From Butyricicoccus_A sp945486175 (lineage in GTDB: Bacteria; Bacillota; Clostridia; Oscillospirales; Butyricicoccaceae), in contig CALZUY010000108.1 in assembly GCA_945829445.1 (NCBI GenBank), positions 1 to 6,588 on the forward strand: DNA of 6,588 nucleotides, in the 5' to 3' direction. Both the position numbers and the translations under genes were made by a program. Under the pieces are notes generated by a model that worked only from the letters and a program-made list of their open reading frames with translations, was not told the origin of the DNA and did not search any database. Shown one piece after another: positions 1-5,834 of the stretch (positions within the stretch are counted from its first letter, which is position 1; the number at the start of each line of letters is the position of its first letter).

Positions 1-2
1 GC

Positions 3-557
3 ACGAACAACACGTGCCGCATCGGCGATTGCCTGGTTTTAACCAAGCCGCTGGGCGTAGGGCTTATCATGACGGCAAACCGTGTCGGACAGGCGAAACA
101 GGAATGGTTTGACGCGGCAGTACAGTCCATGACGACGCTCAACCGCTGGGCATGTGAGACATCCATGCCATATGAAGTGCACGCCTGCACGGATGTGACC
201 GGCTTCGGCCTGCTCGGACATCTGCGTGAGATGATCCAGCCGTCCTATTCGGCGGTGGTGCGCGCGGACAGTGTTCCGATGCTGGATGGCGCACGCTGGT
301 GCGCGGAGGAATTTCTGCTGACCGCTGCGGCACAGCGCACGCGCAATTTCCTGAACGGAAAGGTGCGGTTTGCTGTGGATGATTTTGTGCTCGAAGAGGT
401 ACTGTTTGACCCGCAGACCTCCGGCGGCCTGCTCATGAGCGTGCCGGAGCGGCAGGCGGATGCCCTGCTGGCAGACATCCGCGCGCTCGGCCTGCCCTGC
501 GGCATCATCGGCAGCATTGTGCCGCGCATGGACTGCGATATTATTGTGACAAAATAA
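3..557 (+). CDS. selD: Selenophosphate synthetase SelD, C-terminal part (5' end outside window)
   Basis: SelD (selenide, water dikinase) makes selenophosphate from selenide and ATP in the cytoplasm. Selenophosphate is the selenium donor for selenocysteine, selenouridine and the labile selenium of Mo hydroxylases. The open frame runs in from the window edge: codons from base 3 read in frame through GDCLVLTKPLGVG, a good match to the SelD GD-x-LVLTKPLG segment. It continues through the AIR-synthase C-terminal domain with HACTDVTGFGLLGHL (about bases 180-224) and DPQTSGGLL near the end (about 408-434), both strongly conserved in SelD. The 184 residues seen are about half of the usual 340-350. 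The N-terminal glycine-rich loop and catalytic Cys/Sec lie upstream, so Sec or Cys cannot be told here. It ends in TAA, 13 bases before the next gene. Being next to yedF and yqeB suggests it serves Mo hydroxylase selenation, perhaps besides other uses. Confidence 0.96.
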   Translation, partial: TNNTCRIGDCLVLTKPLGVGLIMTANRVGQAKQEWFDAAVQSMTTLNRWACETSMPYEVHACTDVTGFGLLGHLREMIQPSYSAVVRADSVPMLDGARWCAEEFLLTAAAQRTRNFLNGKVRFAVDDFVLEEVLFDPQTSGGLLMSVPERQADALLADIRALGLPCGIIGSIVPRMDCDIIVTK

Positions 558-570
558 GGAGAATTTTTTT

Positions 571-1059
571 ATGAATACAGTTGAATTTCGATATGCAACC
601 GAGAATGATGTCGATAAAATCCTGTTTTTTATCAAGGGCATTGCCGAATATGAAAAGATGTCGGATGAGGTTGTGACAACAGAAGCGCTTCTGCGCGAAT
701 GGGTATTTGAGAAGAAGAGCGCAGAGGTCATCTTTGCAATGGAAGACGGAAAGGAAGTCGGATTTGCGCTGTTTTTCCACAACTTCTCGACTTTTGTCGG
801 ACGCGCGGGTATCTATCTTGAAGATATTTTTGTGCTGCCGGAGCACCGCAAAAAGGGCTATGGCAAGGCACTGTTCACACAGGTGGCAAAGATTGCCGCA
901 GACCAGGGCTGCGGGCGCATGGAATGGTGCTGCCTGGACTGGAACCAGCCGAGCATTGATTTTTACCGGTCATTCGGCGCGATTCCGATGAATGGCTGGA
1001 CAACCTACCGTCTGGCGGGCGATACGCTCAAGGCTGCCGCCGCACAGGCACAGGACTGA
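571..1059 (+). CDS. GNAT family N-acetyltransferase, spermidine/spermine acetyltransferase-like
   Basis: This is a 162-residue acetyl-CoA-dependent acetyltransferase, the usual length for one GNAT domain. The acetyl-CoA loop is R93-K-K-G96-Y-G98, directly after the strand LEDIFVLP (83-90). The C-terminal part has DWNQPSIDFYRSFGA (123-137). This block (LEDIFV, then R-x-x-G-x-G, then WN-x-PSI-x-FY) is the pattern of the SSAT/SAT2-like group, which acetylates polyamines, thialysine or similar small amines; the substrate here is unknown. The ATG is fixed by GGAGAA at 558-563 followed by seven T's. By hand count its first 90 bases are about 34% GC, far below the flanking genes, while its second half looks like the neighbours. 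It is the only gene here without an obvious Se or Mo link. It could be a passenger, or it could modify an amine or seleno-amino acid; the context alone does not decide. Confidence 0.88.
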   Translation: MNTVEFRYATENDVDKILFFIKGIAEYEKMSDEVVTTEALLREWVFEKKSAEVIFAMEDGKEVGFALFFHNFSTFVGRAGIYLEDIFVLPEHRKKGYGKALFTQVAKIAADQGCGRMEWCCLDWNQPSIDFYRSFGAIPMNGWTTYRLAGDTLKAAAAQAQD

Positions 1060-1082
1060 TTTGGAAAAGAGAGGATGCAGGT

Positions 1083-1688
1083 ATGACAACAGTAGATGCA
1101 AAGGGCATGGCGTGCCCATTTCCGGTTGTGGAAGCAAAAAAGGCGATGGCACAGGCGGCGGAGGGTGAGACCATCCGCGTGCTGGTGGACAATGAAATCG
1201 CTGTACAGAACCTGACCAAGATGGCGCAGCAGAAGCACTGCGCAGTATCCGACGGCAAGACAGAGGACGGCAATTATTTTGTTGAGATCACGCTGGGCGC
1301 GCAGACAACAGTCAGCACGGATGAGCCGACATCCTGCCAGCCTGCGCCGTCCGGCAAGACAGTTGTTGTGCTGTCCTCCGACACGATGGGCAGCGGCAAC
1401 GATGAGCTGGGCCATGCGCTCATGAAGGGCTTTGTGTTTGCGCTGACACAGATGGATACCGTGCCGGACACCGTTCTGCTGTATAATGGCGGCGCAAAGC
1501 TGTCCAGCGAGGTGCCGGAGACCATTGCCGATCTCAAAAAGCTGGAAGAAGCGGGCTGCGAGGTGCTGACCTGCGGCACCTGCCTGAATTTTTACGGTCT
1601 GACCGACAAGTTGTCAGTCGGCAGCGTCACCAATATGTATGTCATCTGTGAGACCATGAGCCAGGCGGGCAGGGTGATCCGTCCGTGA
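1083..1688 (+). CDS. yedF: Selenium metabolism protein YedF (TusA-like + DsrE-like domains)
   Basis: YedF proteins of this length (about 200 residues) are two-domain, sulfurtransferase-like proteins found with SelD in genomes that use selenium; the exact reaction is not established. The N-terminal TusA/SirA-like domain (1-75) carries the C11-P-F-P14 motif (CPxP), whose cysteine is the presumed S/Se acceptor. After a linker rich in Pro, Ser and Thr (76-91), a DsrE-like domain begins at TVVVLSSDTMGSG (93-105) and contains C164-G-T-C167, then LNFYGL, a second likely chalcogen site. The start ATG follows GAGAGGA (1069-1075) by seven bases; an earlier ATG at 1076 hits a stop after three codons. 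Its stop TGA overlaps the GTG start of yqeB. The likely role (inference) is passing selenium in a protected form to SelD or to the Moco machinery. Confidence 0.95.
   Translation: MTTVDAKGMACPFPVVEAKKAMAQAAEGETIRVLVDNEIAVQNLTKMAQQKHCAVSDGKTEDGNYFVEITLGAQTTVSTDEPTSCQPAPSGKTVVVLSSDTMGSGNDELGHALMKGFVFALTQMDTVPDTVLLYNGGAKLSSEVPETIADLKKLEEAGCEVLTCGTCLNFYGLTDKLSVGSVTNMYVICETMSQAGRVIRP
1673..1680 (+). promoter_or_regulatory. Ribosome binding site for yqeB
   Basis: GGTGATCC inside the 3' end of yedF matches the 3' part of the extended Shine-Dalgarno sequence rather than the usual AGGAGG core. It lies four bases before the GTG that overlaps the yedF stop, and supports the GTG start plus translational coupling. 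Confidence 0.5.
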
Positions 1689-2497
1689 GTCGGCTGGTCG
1701 TTGTGCGCGGCGCAGGTGACCTTGCCAGCGGCGTGCTGGCACATCTGCACCGCTGTGGCTTTGCCGTTCTTGCACTGGAATGCCGCCAGCCTGCGGCAAT
1801 CCGGCGTCTTGCGGCGTTCTGCGAGGCGGTTTATGACGGTGTGCAGACGGTCGAGGGCATCACCTGCCGCCGCATTGACACGCCTGCACAGGCGTGGGAG
1901 GTGATTGCGCGCGGCGAGATTCCACTGCTCGTGGATGAACAGGCGGACTGCCTTGCGGAGCTGGAACCCGCAGCGGTGGTCGATGCGATTATTGCAAAGC
2001 GCAACTGCGGCACACACATAAATATGGCGCCGGTCGTCGTGGCACTCGGTCCCGGCTTCACCGCGCCGGATGACTGCCATGCGGTCATCGAGACCATGCG
2101 CGGGCACAATCTCGGTCGCCCTATTTATGACGGGCGTGCGCTGCCAAATACCGGAGTTCCCGGCTTAATCAAGGGCTTCGGCGCACAGCGTGTCATGCAT
2201 TCGCCTGCGGCAGGTATCATGCGCGGCGTGCACTGCATCGGCGATGAGGTGGAGCAGGGCGAGGTTCTCGGTTATGTGGGCGAAACGCCGGTGTATGCGA
2301 GCCTGACCGGCGTGCTGCGCGGTATTCTCCGCGACGGCTTCGATGTGCCGAAGGGCATGAAGCTCGCGGATATCGACCCGCGCGGCGAGCAGAAAAACAA
2401 CTGTGTCACGATCTCTGACAAGGCGCGGTGTATCGCGGGCGGCGTGATGGAAGCGCTGCTCGTACTTGGCAGACAGAAGGGAGTGCGGTTCTTTTGA
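1685..2497 (+). CDS. yqeB: YqeB family protein of the selenium-dependent molybdenum hydroxylase system (EF2563 type)
   Basis: This 270-residue protein matches the YqeB/EF2563 family, a phylogenetic marker for selenium-dependent molybdenum hydroxylases whose biochemical role is unknown. It opens with VVVRGAGDLASGVLAHL (5-21), a nucleotide-binding-like glycine-rich loop. It then has an NCGTHINMAPVVVALGPGF stretch (107-125), an ETMRGHNLGR block (136-145), DGRALPNTG (149-157), a lipoyl/biotinyl-like hairpin stretch VEQGEVLGYVGETPVYA (189-205), and DPRG (231-234). The length fits the short Firmicutes form, unlike the longer enterobacterial fusion. The GTG start at 1685 overlaps the yedF stop (GTGA) and follows GGTGATCC (1673-1680), complementary to the 3' part of the anti-SD. 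Its own TGA overlaps the TTG of the next gene, so all three are probably translationally coupled. Confidence 0.95.
   Translation: MSRLVVVRGAGDLASGVLAHLHRCGFAVLALECRQPAAIRRLAAFCEAVYDGVQTVEGITCRRIDTPAQAWEVIARGEIPLLVDEQADCLAELEPAAVVDAIIAKRNCGTHINMAPVVVALGPGFTAPDDCHAVIETMRGHNLGRPIYDGRALPNTGVPGLIKGFGAQRVMHSPAAGIMRGVHCIGDEVEQGEVLGYVGETPVYASLTGVLRGILRDGFDVPKGMKLADIDPRGEQKNNCVTISDKARCIAGGVMEALLVLGRQKGVRFF
2477..2483 (+). promoter_or_regulatory. Ribosome binding site deciding the TTG start of the MoeA-like gene
   Basis: AAGGGAG within the last codons of yqeB lies ten bases before TTG 2494. No ATG or GTG in that frame is nearer, and the protein aligns with its family from this point, so this site decides the start. 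Confidence 0.65.
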
Positions 2498-3510
2498 AGC
2501 TGATTGAAACAGAAAAAGCGGTCGGCATGGTGCTCTGCCATGACCTGACGGAAATTATCCCCGGCGTGCGCAAGGGCGCGGCGTTCAAAAAGGGACATAT
2601 CGTCACGGAGGAAGACATTCCGCATCTGCTCGACATGGGCAAAAAGCATCTGTATGTCTGGGATCTGGGCGACGGCTATGTGCATGAGAATGACGCGGCA
2701 GAGCGCATGGCGCGCGCGGTATGCGGCGCAAACATCAGCGGCGGCGCGCCGAGTGAGGGGAAAATCAACCTGAAAGCGGAATGTGACGGCATTTTGAAAA
2801 TTGACCGCGCGGCGGTCTATGACCTGTGCCGCGACCCGGAGATTTGCCTTGCAACCATCCGCCCTGACCGGCTGATCCGCAAGGGCAAGCAGGTTGCAGG
2901 TACACGTGTTATCCCGCTCGCGGTCAAAGAGGAAACCGTACAGCGGTTTGAGGAAATCTGTGCCGCGCACGCACCGGTCATCGAGATCGTGCCGCTGAGT
3001 CCGGCCAAAATCGGCATTGTGACCACCGGCTCGGAAATCCAGTCGGGGCGCATCAAGGACAGCTTTGGCGATGTCCTGCGCGCAAAGGCGGCAGAATGCG
3101 GCGCGGAGGTCATCGGACAGGTGTTCCCCGGCGACGATGAAGCCGCGATTGCACAGGCAATCACCGACTTTATCGCACAGGGCGCGACACTGGTCGAGGT
3201 GACGGGCGGCATGTCGGTCGACCCGGATGACCGCACGCCTGCGGCAATCCGCCGGGTGGCGGAGCCGGTCAGCTATGGCGCGCCGGTGCTGCCGGGCGCG
3301 ATGTTCATGCTCGCGTATGCAGGCGAGGTGCCGGTTGTCGGCCTGCCCGGCTGTGTCATGTTTGCGCGCCGCACGATTTTTGACCTGATTGTACCGCGCC
3401 TGATGGCGGGTGAGCGCATTACGCGCGAGGATATTGTGGCACAGGCGGTCGGCGGCCTGTGCGAGAGCTGTGAGACCTGCACGTATCCGGCGTGCGGCTT
3501 CGGCGGCTGA
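2494..3510 (+). CDS. Molybdopterin-binding protein, MoeA/CinA-like MoCF domain, with C-terminal Cys cluster
   Basis: This is a 338-residue protein with a MoCF (molybdopterin-binding) fold in its C-terminal half: IGIVTTGSEI (173-182), VTGGMSVDPDDRTP (236-249) and VVGLPGC (281-287). This arrangement is related to MoeA, which inserts Mo into adenylylated molybdopterin. It is shorter than MoeA (about 400) and its N-terminal half does not show the usual MoeA layout, so this is the MoeA-related clostridial type, not canonical MoeA. The start is the TTG at 2494: AAGGGAG (2477-2483) lies ten bases upstream, the TTG overlaps the yqeB stop, and homologous-looking sequence begins right there (KLIETEKAVGMVL). 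Frame codons upstream of it belong to yqeB in another frame. The tail has C323-x2-C326-x2-C329-x4-C334, a candidate Fe-S or zinc site. Exact activity is uncertain; molybdopterin binding is likely. Confidence 0.88.
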   Translation: MKLIETEKAVGMVLCHDLTEIIPGVRKGAAFKKGHIVTEEDIPHLLDMGKKHLYVWDLGDGYVHENDAAERMARAVCGANISGGAPSEGKINLKAECDGILKIDRAAVYDLCRDPEICLATIRPDRLIRKGKQVAGTRVIPLAVKEETVQRFEEICAAHAPVIEIVPLSPAKIGIVTTGSEIQSGRIKDSFGDVLRAKAAECGAEVIGQVFPGDDEAAIAQAITDFIAQGATLVEVTGGMSVDPDDRTPAAIRRVAEPVSYGAPVLPGAMFMLAYAGEVPVVGLPGCVMFARRTIFDLIVPRLMAGERITREDIVAQAVGGLCESCETCTYPACGFGG

Positions 3511-3523
3511 ACAAATGACAGTT

Positions 3524-3529
3524 GGAGGA
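3524..3529 (+). promoter_or_regulatory. Ribosome binding site deciding the TTG start of the MOSC-MogA gene
   Basis: GGAGGA is seven bases from TTG 3537. The nearby ATG at 3532 is only two bases away, is out of frame, and stops after four codons (ATG CGT TGG CAG TGA). The ATG at 3515 opens a 17-codon frame and is upstream of the site. The in-frame TTG is the only start that fits. Confidence 0.75.
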
Positions 3530-3536
3530 CAATGCG

Positions 3537-4451
3537 TTGGCAGTGATTACTTCGGTCTGCCGCAGTGAACGGCGCGGCACGGTAAAACAGAATATGGGAA
3601 GCGGCGTTCTGGTGGAAAACTTCGGTCTGGAGGGCGATGCACACGGTGGGAACTGGCACAGGCAGGTCAGCCTGCTCAGCCAGGACAGCATTGACGCATT
3701 CAATTCGCGCGGTGCGGGCGTGGTTCCGGGCGCGTTTGGCGAAAATCTGGCGGTGTCCGGACTTGACCTGTGCACGCTTCCGGTCGGCTGCCAGCTGCGT
3801 ATCGGCGACAGCGCCCTTTTGGAGATCACGCAGATCGGCAAAACATGCCACACTTCCTGCGAGATTGCACAGCGCATGGGTGAATGCATCATGCCGAAGG
3901 AGGGCATATTTGCGCGCGTTCTCCGCGGCGGCAGCGTCGCAGTCGGGGACGAGGTACATGTCATCTGGCGCGCGGCGGTGCTGACGGTCAGCGACAAAGG
4001 CTCCGCAGGCCTGCGCGAGGACAAAAGCGGCCCGGCGGTTTGCGCGCTGGCAGAACAGCACGGGTATCATGTTGTGCACACACAAATCATTCCGGACGAT
4101 CGGGACACAATCGCGCAGACACTCCGCACGCTGTGCGATGAGGATCGGGCAGACCTGATTCTGACCACAGGCGGCACAGGCTTTGCGCCGCGTGACATCA
4201 CGCCGGAGGCGACTGAGTCTGTGCTCACGCGCCGGACACCCGGCATTGCCGAGGCGATGCGGGCGGGTTCGCTGGCGATCACGCCGCGTGCAATGCTCAG
4301 CCGGGCAACAGCCGGTATCCGTGCCCGCGCGCTGATTGTCAACCTGCCGGGCAGCCCGAAAGGCGCGACAGAAAACCTCGGCTTTGTCATCGACACGCTC
4401 GGCCATGGCATTGCCCTGCTCAAGTCCGCGGAAGGAGAGTGTGCGCGGTGA
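3537..4451 (+). CDS. MOSC domain - MogA/MoaB fusion protein
   Basis: This 304-residue protein joins two Moco domains. Residues 1-143 are a MOSC domain: GLEGDAHGG (30-38), GENL (68-71), and TQIGKTCHTSCEI (98-110) with C104 and C108, followed by GIFARVLRGG (123-132). MOSC domains bind Moco and are linked to sulfur transfer. Residues 144-304 are MogA/MoaB-like, which adenylylates molybdopterin: AAVLTVSDKGS (146-156), the TTGGTGF signature (210-216), RDITPEAT (219-226) and NLPGSPKG (269-276). Two ATGs just upstream are out of frame and end quickly. The in-frame TTG at 3537 sits seven bases after GGAGGA (3524-3529), so it is the best start; a TTG at 3522 lacks a site. The gene begins 26 bases after its neighbour ends and overlaps the NifS-like gene by four bases. 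A role in preparing or sulfurating/selenating Moco is inferred from context. Confidence 0.93.
   Translation: MAVITSVCRSERRGTVKQNMGSGVLVENFGLEGDAHGGNWHRQVSLLSQDSIDAFNSRGAGVVPGAFGENLAVSGLDLCTLPVGCQLRIGDSALLEITQIGKTCHTSCEIAQRMGECIMPKEGIFARVLRGGSVAVGDEVHVIWRAAVLTVSDKGSAGLREDKSGPAVCALAEQHGYHVVHTQIIPDDRDTIAQTLRTLCDEDRADLILTTGGTGFAPRDITPEATESVLTRRTPGIAEAMRAGSLAITPRAMLSRATAGIRARALIVNLPGSPKGATENLGFVIDTLGHGIALLKSAEGECAR
4432..4437 (+). promoter_or_regulatory. Ribosome binding site deciding the GTG start of the NifS-like gene
   Basis: AAGGAG is ten bases before GTG 4448, which overlaps the upstream stop. The in-frame GTG at 4439 is one base away and too close to be used. The choice removes three residues (M-C-A) from the longest reading. 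Confidence 0.7.
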
Positions 4452-5593
4452 TTTATCTCGACAGCGCGGCGACCAGCCTGCACAAGCCGCCGCAGGTGGC
4501 ACAGGCGGCGGCCAATGCCATTCTGCATCTCGGCAACGCCGGACGCGGCGCACATGAGGCGACGCTGTCTGCCGGGCGCGTCATTTATGAAGCGCGGGAA
4601 AAGCTGGCTGAACTGTTCGGTGTGGGTGACCCCATGCGCGTCTGTATGATGTTCAATACGACGGACGCGCTGAACACCGCTATCGGCGGGCTGATCCGTC
4701 CGGGCGACCATGTGGTGACGACGGAGGCGGAGCACAACTCCGTATTGCGGCCATTGTACCGCGCGGAGCAGCGCGGCGCACGGCTGACCATTGTCCCAAT
4801 GGACAAAACCACCGGGCGGGTGCGTGAAGCGGATATTCTCGCCGCGATCCGGCCGGATACGCGCGCCGTTGTGTGCGCACATGCATCCAATGTGACAGGC
4901 AATGCTTTGGACATCGAAGCGATTGGCAGCTATTGCCGCGCGCATGGCATTTTGTTTCTTGTAGATGCGGCGCAGAGCGCGGGTGCGTTTGACATTGACA
5001 TGCAGCGCATGGGCATTTCCGCACTGTGCCTGCCGGGACACAAGGGGCTGCTCGGCCCGCAGGGTACCGGTGTGCTGTGCGTGGCGGATGGCGTGCGCAT
5101 TGCCCCGCTGCGCGTCGGCGGAAGCGGTGTGCACAGCTTTTCACATGAGCATCCGGCGGACTATCCAACCGCGCTCGAAGCGGGGACGCTGAACACGCCC
5201 GGCATTGCCGGACTGTCGGTGGCGCTGGATTTTGTCATGGAAACCGGCTCGTCCGCCATTCATGCGCGGGAAATCGCGCTGGCACGTATGTTTTATGACG
5301 CCGTATACAAACTGGACGGCGTGACGGTATACGGCGACTGGACGACGGACAACCGCGCGGCGATTGTCACGCTGGGGCTTGCCGGCTGGGATGCAGGTGA
5401 GGTGAGCGATGTGCTGATGCAGGACTATGACATTTGCACGCGCGCAGGCGCGCATTGTGCACCGCTGGTGCACCGGGCCTTCGGCACGGAAAACGGCGGG
5501 CTGGTGCGGTTCAGTTTCAGCTATTTCAACACGGAAGACGAGGTGCGCGCCGCAATCGATGCGGTGACGGAACTGGCACAGGAGGGCAGCTGA
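4448..5593 (+). CDS. NifS-like PLP-dependent cysteine desulfurase family protein (EF2568 type)
   Basis: This 381-residue class V aminotransferase-fold enzyme begins (M)IYLDSAATSLHKPP, the classic start of the cysteine desulfurase family. Visible sites are EHNSVLRP (95-102; the His stacks on PLP), DAAQSAG (173-179; Asp binds the pyridine N), and LPGHKGLLGPQG (195-206), in which K199 should form the Schiff base. The catalytic loop RAGAHCAP (332-339) has C337 and resembles SufS/CsdA (RAGHHCAQP) more than IscS. Such enzymes take S from cysteine, or Se from selenocysteine, as a Cys-bound persulfide or selenide. The GTG at 4448 is preferred over the GTG at 4439: AAGGAG (4432-4437) is ten bases from the first and one from the second, and the short form matches the family start. 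It overlaps the MOSC-MogA stop (GTGA) and shares one base with the next gene. Its likely job is feeding Se or S to Moco maturation; which one is not visible. Confidence 0.93.
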   Translation: MIYLDSAATSLHKPPQVAQAAANAILHLGNAGRGAHEATLSAGRVIYEAREKLAELFGVGDPMRVCMMFNTTDALNTAIGGLIRPGDHVVTTEAEHNSVLRPLYRAEQRGARLTIVPMDKTTGRVREADILAAIRPDTRAVVCAHASNVTGNALDIEAIGSYCRAHGILFLVDAAQSAGAFDIDMQRMGISALCLPGHKGLLGPQGTGVLCVADGVRIAPLRVGGSGVHSFSHEHPADYPTALEAGTLNTPGIAGLSVALDFVMETGSSAIHAREIALARMFYDAVYKLDGVTVYGDWTTDNRAAIVTLGLAGWDAGEVSDVLMQDYDICTRAGAHCAPLVHRAFGTENGGLVRFSFSYFNTEDEVRAAIDAVTELAQEGS

Positions 5594-5823
5594 TGCGGCA
5601 GAAAAAACCACGGCTTGTGATCACATTTGAAACCACAACCATGGCACTCAAAATGGAAAAGGTCTGCCATGCGGCGGGTGCGCCGGGACGGCTGATTCCC
5701 GTGCCGCGTGAAATTACGGCGGGCTGCGGGCTGGCCTGGCTTGCAGCACCGGAGGAACGCGAGATCGTGCTTTCCGCGATGCAGGACGGCGGGGTAATTC
5801 CGCAGGACATTCACACACTGTAA
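5593..5823 (+). CDS. DUF3343 small protein, putative Se/S carrier
   Basis: This 76-residue protein matches the DUF3343 family, described as putative Se/S carrier-like proteins; function is by association only. It has the family features: VITFETTTMALKMEK (9-23), then GRLIPVPREI (32-41) and TAGCGLAW (42-49), in which C45 is the conserved candidate acceptor. No signal peptide or membrane segment is seen, so it is cytoplasmic. The ATG overlaps the preceding TGA (TGATG) and follows AGGAGGG (5580-5586). Sitting directly after the desulfurase-like gene, it could take the persulfide or selenide sulfur/selenium from C337 of that enzyme and carry it onward, in the way TusA or SufE do (inference). It ends in TAA, 11 bases before the XdhC-like gene. 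Confidence 0.9.
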   Translation: MRQKKPRLVITFETTTMALKMEKVCHAAGAPGRLIPVPREITAGCGLAWLAAPEEREIVLSAMQDGGVIPQDIHTL

Positions 5824-5834
5824 AGGAGGATACC

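Noticed and set aside
1057..1059. In-frame TGA stops as possible selenocysteine codons in this selenium-related block
   Set aside because: Each TGA (for example at 1057, 1686, 2495, 3508, 4449, 5591) falls where the protein family normally ends, and the next gene starts at once. Catalytic positions visible here are ordinary Cys codons. No SECIS-like need was seen.
1060..1082. Possible terminator or promoter between the GNAT gene and yedF
   Set aside because: Only 23 bases, no hairpin with a T-run and no recognisable -35/-10 pair; it holds just the ribosome binding site.
3273..4553. 426-codon open frame on the minus strand
   Set aside because: It lies opposite the MoeA-like and MOSC-MogA genes, which have clear family motifs. 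Its translation is rich in Arg, Ala, Cys and His with no recognisable domain, as expected for an antisense shadow in GC-rich DNA.
4067..5134. 355-codon open frame on the minus strand
   Set aside because: Antisense to the MogA domain and NifS-like gene; low-complexity Arg/Ala/His composition, no domain, no convincing ribosome binding site.
5440..5453. GC-rich palindrome GCGCGC-AG-GCGCGC in the NifS-like gene
   Set aside because: The two-base loop is too tight for the full stem, and the bases encode the conserved catalytic-loop residues (RAGAHC), so codon choice explains it.
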